63,326 nucleotides of DNA from Ectocarpus siliculosus. Lineage: Eukaryota; Sar; Phaeophyceae; Ectocarpales; Ectocarpaceae. The notes beneath the pieces are model-generated. The model worked only from the letters and a program-made list of their open reading frames with translations. It was not told the DNA's origin and made no database searches. Both the position numbers and the translations under genes were made by a program. This document shows positions 1 through 12,900 of the stretch, in pieces. The first letter of the stretch is position 1; the number at the start of each line of letters is the position of its first letter. Location of the stretch: assembly GCA_000310025.1 (NCBI GenBank), contig FN649741.1, forward strand, positions 2,727,368-2,790,693. The letters run 5' to 3'.

Positions 1-486
1 ACAACATCAGCCGCCGGGGCATGGCATGGTGCTCTCGCAGGCCGGCACGAAACACATCTCTACATCGAACAACCAACCAATTACACATACATGTCGCTTC
101 GTCGCCAGGAGCGCGTCGACGGCACAGCCTACCCCTACCAAAAACATGAACCATCGCACGGTACGCAGGTGGGGGGGGGCGTGCAAAATAACTCCCACCG
201 TCCACAAACAAAATACGGTAATCAAGGGACGCCGTCGAAAACAACCCCCTCCCTCCCCCCACGTGCGTGCGGTGTCCCCCGCCCCAATCTCTGCTCCTAA
301 AAACACCAAAAACACATTTTTGCACACCAATCGGGGTAGGTAAATAAGTAAACAAGTGACGTTCCGCGAGGCACCCCCTCCTCCGGTCCCCCCAACGACT
401 CGGAGGCCACCCCGGACGACACGCACCCAACGGACAACGAAGAAACACACACACAAATGGGGGACCATCCATCCAGCCATCGTCGT
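1..486. other. 3' flank of the trehalose gene
   Basis: Non-coding sequence lying beyond the stop codon of the minus-strand TPS-TPP gene. It is C/A-rich on the plus strand and has short poly-C runs. Open frames here are low-complexity and lack conserved motifs. No separate gene is supported. Confidence 0.5.
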
Positions 487-568
487 CTACCGTAAAGCAC
501 CAGGAGCGGGCGTCGAAGGCGACGGGCAAGTATTCCTTCGCGGCGATGGCAGGTTGCTTCCTTTCCCC

Positions 569-601
<33 letters not shown>

Positions 602-744
602 TCCCCCTTCTTGACTCCTGGTGCTGCTGCTGAAGGCCCCCCGTCATCACCACCGTTGTCCGCGCCCAGCCCTAGCCCAAGCCCTAGGCCCAACCCCCCA
701 CCTCCCGACGGCCCTACCGCCGACGCTCGCCGCGGTACTCCCGT

Positions 745-777
<33 letters not shown>

Positions 778-3134
778 TCCGCGCTCCTCCGTGCTCATCT
801 CGTCGAACTTCATGAGGAGCTCGCGCAGCTTTCGTAGGTTCTCGAGGTAGTAATCCGCCTGCCGATCGTAGGGACAAAAAAAACGGGGGATCGACAGATC
901 GTTGGACAAGAAGAGGGGTGGGGGGTGAACTCATCGCCGTGCATGCCATAGTCGTTATAAACCATTGACCTCGCATCCCTACAAAGCCGGGACGGAGCAC
1001 GCCTGGTTCTCACCGGACCAGGCTTGCACATCACCACGCGCGGAGCGCCGGTATCGTATTCGGCGAGTCGCATGGACGGTGGTACCTTGGGGGAGGTGGT
1101 TGTTGCTAAAGGTTAAAACTTGCGTCGAAACTTGAGAGGCTGCTGGACACTCTTCGCATCTTGATTGAGGTCGGAGTCGGAGGGGCTGGGGGGCGGGGAG
1201 CAGCAGCAGCGAGAGCTGCTGCTGCTGAGGGATATGACCGCACCAAATTTGGGGCGGCACCTCGAGCGCACACTCACCCAGGCAAAAGAGGCGACTTTTT
1301 GTGCCGCCTGCAACACACGCGTGTAACTTGGGCGACCAACTACCCCGTGGGTGACGTTAGATACCACACTCCCTGGACAAATTTTCAACGGTCAGTTTCT
1401 CCGCAGCAGAAAAAGTGTCAGCGTGGAAAACGGCGGCGATGAAGCCGTTTCGTCGAGAGCTGCCCGACAATGCATCGTTTCATTGCTGCACCCTCTTCGT
1501 CGTGGAGTAATCGAGCTTTGAAGATGGGTCCAGGGGGTGTAGTATCTTGCGTCATGTCATCAAGGGCAAACAGCCCGTCCAAATCATGGACAGGACACAG
1601 CAGCGACGTCGACACCAGAGCTCGAAGAAAAAACCAACCAATCAAGGAACGAAGGTGTAACACCAACCAATGCACGTCCAAGCCCTCTCCCAAGCAAACA
1701 TACCCGACACCGACCGCTTCCAGGCCTAGTAGTACCTCCCCCGTGTGCACTTCCCGCCTCAAGGAAGACATGGCGGTCACGTATTCTTGTTGCCTATTTT
1801 CGTGTATTTTCCTCTTGTTCTTAGGTCCCACGTTCTGGGCGCTAGCCAGTCTACACCGTTCGGGAATGTTTCAGAAACCAGCAGGGTCACACACAACACG
1901 AAAGCAAACACGTGATCCACTTACAACGTATTGGCGACTAACTATTCCAGAATCAATACTTGTACAATATTTGCGGGCAAGGGATAAGGACTTCATGAGC
2001 ACAACCCTATGGGCATACAACACAGAACACCGATTACAAAGACTACAAGGCAGCAAAGCAAAAAAAAAAAAAAATGACTACACACCAAAATTATATGTCA
2101 TATTAAGAAAAAAAAAGAAAAAAAAAAAAGAAACTCACGTGGCTGTGCTCGAGACCGATGTGCACGGTGTACACCGCCGCGTTGCCCGCCATCTTGCGGT
2201 TGACACCGACCATCGCCATACCCTGCCCCGAGGACGCCACAGAGCCCGACCCAACACCCTGGTCCATTTCTCCTGAACCTGGCGGGCCGTCCGAAAATGG
2301 CATACCATCCTGTTCCGGGGGGGTCACGGACGGAGATGAAGGGGGGGGGGGGCGTACTCCCTCTTAATCGTGTTTTGCATGCCTTCGCGGTTAGGCCGTT
2401 GACCGCGCGTCCTCGAGAGGATGGAACATTGTTCCCACACAGGACTGATCACCGTGGCCAATCGTTGCTCTTCCTACTTTGCCGAAGGTGATGGGTCAAG
2501 GATGTTTTCCCTATCCGTTACATCTTATCGATATCGCTTCCCGCCTTTTCAACCCACTCTCTATGCCCCAGTATAACTACCGTTTTCTCCTGGTTCTTCC
2601 ATGCCTCAAACACCTCTCTGTACCTTGGGGGGGGGGGTGAGTTTTCTACTACTGCGAGGTACAGCACAGTAGTGTACGAAAGCCGCAACGTCCAAAAGTG
2701 TGTGTGTGTGATGCTAGTGCTTGCTTTCGCCGTTTGATCGTTAACCAGGCATCTCCTTCGAGTCATTCTTAACCGCCATCTCCTTCGACTCCTTCGACTT
2801 CTTCGACTGACTGCTATTTTAGAACGGGTAGATCGTAGTTCTGTGAACATATGTACAATACAATGTGGTATTTTCTAAAAAACACACACCACATCACGAT
2901 CACGATCACAGAACCCCCCCCGCCGCCGCCGCACCTCGTCCTCCGACAACACCGGTGTCGGAGCCTCCTTCGCTAGGTCCCTGAACCTCTTCACGGTCTG
3001 GAACATGTCCTCGTCGCTCCGATCGTCTCCCACGCACAGGATGAAGTCCACCTCGCCCCTCTGCCTCACCGACTGCTCCGTGGACAGTAGCTTGAGCACT
3101 TCCTCCGCGACCATGCTCTTGTTCGCCGCCTTCA

Positions 3135-3172
<38 letters not shown>

Positions 3173-4659
3173 TTCGGGGTTGTTACATGGTTTTGCTCTT
3201 TTTCCGTGTGCTGTGCGGCTGTCCTCCACAAAAACCGAAACAACAAGAAAGTGCAACAAAAAGATACCACCCCCCTACAAATATGGAATCGCAATGACGC
3301 GTTTTTCTGCTGAAGGTATCACGCAACACCGGAAACACAATCATGAGATGCGGGCGTTTCCTCGATCGCCGGTCGTTGGATGCTTGTGCGTGATGCGTCG
3401 CCTTGCCACTCGGTCAATCTCTGCTTCTCGTCTGCTGTGGTGTCGTCGTGTTATTTAAGATTCTATGGATCGTTCCCCATGGCCCTTATCTTCTCTCTCG
3501 TTCCCGCTAGTTACAAAACGGTACAGCCGTAAACCACCGACAGCAGTCCCGTTACGGTCTCATATCAAAGATTAAGATCGGGGCAGAGGCCTCCCGTCGT
3601 GACAAACAAAGGTGAGGTGAACATGGAAATCCAAGCACAGAATGCAAACCACAGCACACACGCATACAAAAAAGTGGACATGTGAGGGAAGATTTCCAAG
3701 CACAGAATATATAGAAATCCACAGCCAGGAACAGAGCGATCTTGTTTATCGAGTAACACATGTTTCAGAAACAAGGCACCAGCTTCTTTATCCACAACAG
3801 CACCATACAGCAGCAGTAGCCTGGTGGACAGGGCCTCCATGAGACGGCTGTTCTAGACATAATTACACACAATTTCCAGGGAGAAAAAAAAACAACAGAA
3901 ACCCAAACGTGATATTCACGTATCGCTGTTGTGTATTCATTATGAAGAATGGAACGTGGTATTTTGTTCGGTGTTGTGGAAACAACGAACACACCTCGCT
4001 CGGAAATCAAGTTTTCGCGCATGCACTCGAAGGAAAGGAGAAACCTGTCAAAAAGGAAGTAAGCAAAACCCATCTCTGTAATCAAGCACAAGGTGCGTAA
4101 CGGGTTTGGTACCGATCTGATCTCTGACCTGATGCCTAGCCTACTACCAAGCCTGATACAAGCAAAACGTCATTCCTGTATCATACACAACGTGCGTGAC
4201 GCATGTTGGCATCGATCCGATCTCTCACCTGGTGCCTAACCTCGACCATGCGGTTACCCTGCAGGATCTCGAGGGGGAGATTGCTCAACACGTCCTCCAT
4301 GTGTATCTGCATGTCCTTCGCCTGCCACAGACCGAAGTGCGGATCCGCATCCCGGTAGTGCCACGTCAAGCTGTTGCAGCGGCATCGTTCGGTGGCGGCA
4401 GCCCCGTAGATCGTTCACGGGGGGCACCGTGCAGGGTACGGGGGGCACCGACCAGGAAACATGCGATGTCCGGGGGGGACAGCAAGACCGTCATCCAATC
4501 ATTCCATCGAAATCAACATATTTTCATGTATAAAGGCATCTACATCCGAAGTGTTGCAATGATCCACCGCCGGCAAGGATACATACGGGAGCACGACCAG
4601 CAACTCTCTAGCGGTGGAGACACATGTAGTATCTACCTCCTACCTCCAGAGGGAGCGCA

Positions 4660-4719
<60 letters not shown>

Positions 4720-6870
4720 CCTTCTCTCTCTTTGCCTCTCCCGCTCCACCCTCCCCCCGCCCCCATGTATATCTCTCACTCTGACTACCGTGTGTGCAAT
4801 TCTCCCCCGCCTCTCCCCTGCCTGGTGCTCCACTCTCTCATTCCTTCAAGGTTCTCAAGGCTCTCAAGGCTCTCACCTCGACTCCTTGTTCTCGATGTAC
4901 GTGCCGGGCGTCCGCTCGGTGAAGTACTGCATGATGGGCCGGACCACGTCCTTCCAGCTAAGGTCCAGGTCCTGCCCGCTGCACTGCCACTGGGTCGCCT
5001 CGGGGAGCCGGTAGTAGAATCCATACTCCGCCGCGAGCCCCGCACGAAGCTTGCCAAGCCAGGTGTCCATGAATCTCCGCTCCCTGTTGGTATATGTTGG
5101 TTATTCCGCCGCAAAGTCCAAACCGACATTGAGGGAGGGAGGGAGGGAGGGAGGGAGGGAAGGGCGGGGGCAAGTGGGGAAATATGTTTGTTCGGTCCCG
5201 GTAGCATAGAGAGCGATAGCGCCCAGACACCCACAACACAAGGCAAAAAAAAAAAACGATGGGGAAAATCCAGCACCAACCAATATAGTGTAAACGACGG
5301 CCTTATCGGGAGACGACAGCGACAACGAGAGGGTGCACCTGCCGCGCGTCGTATCGGGCTCTGTATAAAACCACTGCCGCTCTAGGGGAACACTCTTCGA
5401 CACGTAGATGCTGCCGGCGCTGTCTTTTCAAGCACTTCTGTCTATCGTCACTTCTCTCGTACCGTCTGAAAATGCATCATGTGTCTTTTTCAGCACACGT
5501 GGAACTCAGGACATACAATCGGGATCAAGAAAAACAAAACCAACACTCTTTCTCGAGTTAAAAAATTGAAGGCGAGCACCGCAGGACGGGGCGGAGGGAG
5601 AGAAAGCCCTCCTGGTGTGTGACTGTGACTGACCACGGATTGAAGCTCCTACACGGCAGAAATGCTGTGTAAGTGGTGAGAGGGCTCATCTAAAGCGATG
5701 GACAAAAACCGTAACAAAAAAATAAGTGTGCCGATGATTTTCCTGCTCCCATTCACAGTACCTTCCCGAGATGATGAACAGCCTGTTCTTGTAGTCCCGG
5801 CAGAGCGAATCCAGGAAGTTCGTAACCACCGCGGGGGGGCCCGCGAGCTGCGGGAGGGACTGCAGCGTCGTGAGCGTGCCGTCGTAGTCGCTGATGATGA
5901 GTCGGTTCTTTGCTTTCTTGTACGCCTCCAAAACCTGATGTTTTTCGTTCCCGCCGGTACCGCCGTTCGGCAAAAGCAAAGGCGGGACGGAATGACGGAG
6001 ATGGTGAACGAACGTTCCGCGAAGCAAAGGCGGGACGGAATGACGGAGACGGTGAACGAACGTTCCGCGAAGCAAAGGCGGGACGGAATGACGGAGACGG
6101 TGAACGAACGTTCCGCAAAGCCAAGGCGGGACGGAATGACGGAGACGGTGAACGAACGTTCCGCAGAGCCAAGGCGGTACGACATGACAGCGACGGACAT
6201 GGTGAACGAACGACTGGACCCGCATGCCACAGGGCACGCGCGACCAGGCGAGGAAGCAACAACAACAACAACAGCAACAGTTGCTCCAAAACTTCGCTTT
6301 ATGCCAGGATCCGCCAACAACCGGGCCCGTATACACAAGAGCGACCCTCACCTCCTTGATCGGAAGCGTCGGGAGCTTTCGCGTCGACTCCTGCTGGCCG
6401 TCGCAGACCTCGCGGAACTCGTGCATGAAAGACTTGGCCCAGAACGCCGCCGTGTGCACCACCACGTACCTTTCGCGGCAACCATCAAAAGACAAGAGAT
6501 GGGGGATGGAGTGTATGTGTGTAAGCATGTCGGACGGCGGCACACGCACCAAAGATATTTTCTCCAAGCCCGCCCAAGTTTATCCAAGAGGGAAAGCGAA
6601 AAAAAGGGGAATGAGGGGGGGGACGCGAAGGAGTCTGGAATGAGAACAAGAAGAGGGGCGATTGCTTCAACCGGAGGAGATCAGGTAGTGGTAAAAAACA
6701 GCAGTGAGGAACAACATACAAAAAGCGTTGTCTGGCTGCCCCATGTTGGGGGAACAGGCGGGACGTGGATCATCCTCTTTGTCACCAACATCAATCCATC
6801 AATCCAATCCCCCACGAGTGAGCGATGAGGCCGAACGAAAGCGTGGACAAACACACAAACACAAACGGAG

Positions 6871-6909
<39 letters not shown>

Positions 6910-9900
6910 CAGACGCACACAACAACGTCAAGAGACACACGCAGCAAGCGAAGAGCGAAACCATCCGGGATGACGACCACACAAGAGGACTGCTCCTAGC
7001 GTGACGCTTAACCACCCGCCGCACACAGACCCGGCAACACGACACACAAAAAACAGCCATCCGTGACGTCACCGATGCCTTCGATGCGCGCGGGCGCCTC
7101 GCATTAGACCTCCCTCTGCCTCGCTACCCGTGTACAACGGGTACAACGGGGACGGAGGGGCGAGAAACACACGCCAAGCATGCACCCCACGTGAGCCGAC
7201 GCTTCCCGCCTTCCCAAAGCTCAGACGAAAACCGCACCCATACTTCCACGGCATCCAGTGTCTGCACACGAGCGACCGCAATACCCCCCCCCCACCCGGA
7301 ACCCAACACCAACAATAGCAAACAAAAGGGGCTCCGTGTTTACATTTACACCGCACGCCCAAGCAACGAAGAGTAGGCGCCACAAGAGCAGTCCACTCCC
7401 CCCCATGGCCAATGGTTTAACCATTAGGGCATGCACAACACGAGGAAGTCCCCCCCCCCCCCCCCTGGGCCTACCGGTAGAGCTTGTGCTGCCGGAGCTC
7501 TCTCTCGACGCGGCTCAACGCCAGCGCCTGGTGCATCGCGTTGGCGAGCTCCTCCGTGTTCCAGGGGTTTACGCGTATCGGCTCCGCTCAGAGACTGGGC
7601 GCTGCCGGCGAACTCGCTAAGGATAAGGACGCCGGGGCCGTCATCATTGACTCTCGTGGCGGGAGCACCGCCGTCGCCTTTATTGTTTGGGGGGGGGGGA
7701 GCGATGGCGTGACAGCAGTACATTCGGCGGCACGGGGAAGGGGTCTGGGGGTTGGGGATTGGGATTTGGGGGGACCGATCAAGTGATCCAGCAATGCTGT
7801 GTGTGGACAACCACATAGAGCGAGAGGAGAGCGTACAGAAAAATATATACCACGTACGTTTGTTTTTGTGGACTCCGAAACAAAGGACGCTTTCCACATA
7901 CGAACTTCAGACCTGCTTGGAATTCGCGGTCCAGCTACAAACAACCAACTGCAGCTACTTGAGCGCCACTTGCTACCCTCCCATACCCAGTTCTTCTCCA
8001 TTTCTTAGCCCTGTTCCGTTGCATGTGGGTCCAAACTTGAAGCTCGTGCGAAGCTATGGGCGCGTACAACAATGCAGTGCCAGTAGAACGGCACGGAATA
8101 CGGTCCTGGTGTAAGGGTACCATCATTTTTAGTACCCTAGAGGCAGCAGCAGCAGCAGCAGCAGCAGTAGCAGCAGCTGTAGTACTCGAAGTAGTACAAG
8201 CAGTAGAAAAGGTAGATATACCTGATACAGAAGATATTGTTGTTGCTACGGCAGCAAGTACTATCGCACCTGTGACGGTGAGCGGATGCCGAGGCTCGCT
8301 CTGCGCTGCCACATACTCGTGCGACACGAGGTTCATGCCGTCCCTCACAGACGTAACTAAACACACGTCGGCAACGTTGTAGATGGCAAACAGCTCGTCC
8401 TGACAAACAACAAAAAAAAACAGAAAATTTCAAAGTTAAAATTAAGAACGATGGTCGGCGAACGGACACAAGGAGCGGGGGTTACGCAGAGAGGGTGCGC
8501 GCGCGCGGGGGGGGTGGGGGGGGGGTAGACCCGTGATGAAGACGGTGGAAGGTCATCCTGTCAAGACAAACACCACGTGACATTTTGTTCTTCGTCCTCC
8601 TAGTGCAGTGGTACAAGCAAAAAAAACACACAGACACACACACACCCAAAAAGCGCACCGAAGACCAAAGCCACCCAATAAAGGAGAAGCACAGATAGAT
8701 GCTTATGATACACAGAGCAGGGGGCAGGACAAGTTGAACGATCTGGAACTCACAACGCCACCAGCAACAAACGTTCTAAACAACAACAAACCGTCTCATG
8801 CCAACCGGCAAACTCCCTCCCCCTTCCGGCTGTTAATTAAATTAGCGCTTGGCTCCTGATGCGTACAGTACCTGTGAGATGGACTGGTTGATGTAGTGCA
8901 CCGGGCTGTACTCGAGGGTGCCGTAGTTGCCGTTGATGCGCCCGACCAGCTCGTTGACCTGGGACCCCAGATCGCGGTACTCGGCCACCTCCGTTCGAGA
9001 CGGCACCCCCACCTTCGGGCAGAAGACGTGAGTGAGAGAGTCAGATAGAGGGAGTGAGCTTGTCGTCACGATCCGTGGAAGCCAAGCCACGTTCGGGACG
9101 CGGTGTGGCCACCGCAGTATGTAGCAGCTTAGCAGAAGAGGAGTCTTCGGACAAAGGGTTGGTAGGATGGGGTCGGTCGCAATCGGAAGCGGCGGCTGAG
9201 GCATCACGCGCAGAAACAACAACAGTTACAGTTTGGTAGAGGAGCATCTCGCAGGAGCACATTAGCATTAGCACTAGCAACATAGCGCATGACAGCTGTG
9301 CCTGTCACGGCAGCGTCATCACGTCATCACTGCAGCAGCGGCACCATCTCCACACACCAATGTCACAACGGGTTGCTGTCGTTGTGGCTTTCGTCCCATC
9401 CTTTCTGAGCCACACCGTTGGGTATCGATATGTTTGACACACCAGCCAGGGTCAGTTCATGCAGCAGGAGGAAGGTAAACGCAGACCTTTTCCTCTTTTC
9501 GATCAGCACGTAGACGGAACAAAGGGCAAAGGAGTAGCGCAAGGACGGAGAGGAGAGAGGGTTGCGTGCTTCCGTGGGATGACTATATAATACCACCAAA
9601 ATTCAGGATTTGAGGCCATCCCGTTCCGTCCCGTCCTACCCCGTCCCGTCTCATTGCATTCCGTCAACTAAAGCCCATCACACGGCAAGGCCCCTCAACG
9701 ACATGACATCACACCACACCACATCACATGCGAACCTGAATGAGCGTGACCTTTCCCCGCCAGTCCGGATACCGGTTGAGGAACAGCTCCAGGCCCAAGA
9801 GCTGCGCGACGGGGGATGATGGCGACGGAGATCAATTCAGGCAGGCAGGAAGGAAAAGAGACAGGATGTACAAGTACTGTATCTACCTAGGAACGAAGAA

Positions 9901-12900
9901 AGCCGCAAAATATCACGTGAAAACACCCACAACGATCGGACATACATAACCAAAACAGTGCCCGAAAAATGGTCCGAGACGCACAAAAAACGACTTCTCT
10001 GTCTACTTGGGGGGAAAAGACGAGCGGTGGGTGTACGTGAACGGCCACACGTTCTTGAGGAAACCACCAGCAAGAGCACCCGTGGCATAGCTCAGAAGCG
10101 GATGTCACTATGAACGCGCGAAACACCCCCCAACACGCAAAGCGTGCGCCGAAGATGGCGGCCCTACCGCCCGCTCGCGCGCCTCGCTCGTCACTACAAA
10201 CAACCATAGCAACACACGCGCGCGGCCTGATGAGGAAATTTTCGCGCGGCACGTCCGTCAAGGTTGTACAATTGAGTATCAACTATCAGGTCTGCTGCAA
10301 CCAAAACACCTGATCGCTGTCAAAATGCTGTCGTGGTTGGGACGCGGCGGCTCGCGCGCAGGTCACAGCAACAGGAAGACGCAACCCCGGCATCCGCACT
10401 ACCACACCAGGCCAAAAGGCCAGAAGAGACCAAACACCGGAGAAGACAACAGACGGGGTATAATTTAGCCGGAACAATCAAACAAAACAAAAACACACAC
10501 ACAGCACGCACACGTGTTTCGCTTCGAAACATACAACGAACACCCAAATTGACTTGCGACAGCATGGCTGATTGCTAACTTATCCTAGACTCGAATATTG
10601 TTGTCTGTGGATACAGCAGTAGAGACAAATTCACGTTGTGTTCTTCTCAAGAAAAGTGATCATAACAAAAAACTATGACAGCCATGCAAGGCACCGAACG
10701 AAAGAGCGAACCTTGTGCGGCATCCCCTTGATGTAGTCCAGCCTGTCCACTCCTAGCAAGATTTTTCGCCCAGCGAACGTCTCGCTCAGCTACCAAACCG
10801 CCGCCACCACCACCATGACACCCACAACCACACCCAAAAGACGTCAAGCCCCCCGACGGTTTCACGAACGGCGGGTGAGGCGTTTACGTGCAGAACAGCG
10901 GCCAAAACACCGGGGCAAAGACGGGAGACGACGGGACGATGAAAACACAAATGTGAATAAAAAAAAAAAACAGAGCGGAACATCATGCCGACTTTTCGTC
11001 TGTCTCCAGATTGTTCCTATTTCGACGAAGAGGGCAAGGAAAGGGAAGCAACGCAGGCAGGGACGGATGTGTGCGCGCGCGCTGTTTTCCCTCGGACGAC
11101 TCACCAGAGAGGAGAAAGTAAAAAGCAAACACAAAAGTCAGCATTTCTTAGTCCTACTGCAGCAAACGTGTCGTGTCGGGTGGGACAGCTGAACGGGTCC
11201 ACCCATCAACGCTTACCCCTTCTATCCTTCCTTCCTTCAACCACCCCTCCCTTCCACGCCGTTCGTGCAGCATACCGATGCGCCCCTCAAGGCAACAACG
11301 TACCATCATTTCGTGTTCCTTTCTCACACTGTAGAGAGCAACAGCACTTCAATCCTTTCCCGGAAAGGCTTCGCAAGGGGGAAAAGCCACACTCATCCCC
11401 TATCGCAAACTCTCGCCATGTATGCGGGTGCGTCCATCCAAAGATCCGAGAAAAAAAATAGAGAACCCCCCCCCCCCTCCCCCCCCCCCCTCGTCCGCCT
11501 CGAGGTGCGAGCCCCCTCCGCCCGTGCGTCCTATCCCCGCCGCCGCAGCCGCCGAGTGCACCTATCCCCCCAATGCACCCTACCTCCGCCTTCCCTTCGG
11601 GGCTTCGTCTTAAAATCGCTCACCTCCTTGATGCGGTTCTGCACCCAGGGCTTCCTCAGTGTCTTGGCGACATGGTCCGGGTCTATCCCGATCGGGTACA
11701 CCCCCAGGGACATGAAGCGGTTGTTCAGCTCAGATGCCTCTTGGGGAGCACTCAACCTCCAGGACTCGACTGGCACGGGGAGGTAAGGAGGGAGGGAGGT
11801 ATCGTCGGCCAGGGATAGTGCGTGCACATAGATGGGGTGCCGTGCACACACCATGGTGAGCGTAATTGCCATGGCCATCATTGCACGGTCGAATGCAGAG
11901 AAAAAAAAAGGGGGGGGGGGGGGGTTGCGATCAACGAGAGACAGCGTGAGGCCAAAGCGACGCCTGAAAGGTAGAGCAACTCTTTGCTCATCTTGGCTTA
12001 TCGGTCTAGCGATGCATGCGTATCCTACACATAATTTTTCCTACCAAAACACCTGGCGGTCGCGCGTAAAATATGTCTCTAGCCCCCCGCTGCTCACAAA
12101 CAGCAGTAAGATAAATCAGGAACCGCTGCACCAGGCAGCTGACCCTCCCCCCTCCCTCCACTCCTCCACAAACCTGCATGCAGACAGGAAGTGTCTCGCG
12201 TAATCGTACGTGTGGAATCCGACCAAGTCCGCGGCAAGCAGCCCCTTAAATTTCCGAATCCAGCACCCACCCACAATGTATCGCCGCCGCACGTTACAGG
12301 TAACCACCGCCACCCCCACGCGAAAACAACAGAGGGCACAAAAAAGGTACATGAAACACAGGGCGGAAAGGAAAGGGAATTGAGGGCAACGTTCGAAAAA
12401 ATAAAAAGGGGGGGGGGGGGAGACAGAAAGGGAGGGTACGGCGGTCTTTCAACAGGTGCGGGTTCTTCGAAAGACGAAGGGCGCCGGAGCAGGGGGGGGT
12501 GGGGGTCAGGTGGGGGCGAAAAATGTATCGAATTGGAAATAAAGCTCAGGACACTAGCTAGACGGCTGCCGTGGACGACACCACGACAAGCACCGGCGTC
12601 AGCACGCAACGACAGCAGCCGTGGTCTGTGGGCGGGGAGGCCGTCTAGCTGCTGGCGAGACGTATTCAGCAGCCGCAGCCGCTGTGGCAGCAGCAGCATG
12701 CACGAAACAGGGAGCCCGCCCACACGGCGGTCGACGTGTTGGAGGAGGTGCGCCCGAACAGAGAACAGGCAGACAGACAGATAGAGAGAGAGGCACCCAC
12801 CTGCAGCAGCTGCTTCCTGACGGGCAGGATGCGGTAGATCTCCGAGGAGGGGAAGGGCGTGTGGAGGAACCAGGCCACCCGGCAGTTGGGGTGCAGCTTG

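Noticed and set aside
5976-6215. CRISPR-like array
   Set aside because: Units are contiguous 48-bp copies without unique spacers, in a eukaryotic intron.
5698-6828. 376-codon plus-strand ORF
   Set aside because: It is created by the 48-bp tandem array and lies antisense to two solid TPS-TPP exons (6469-6352, 5934-5762).
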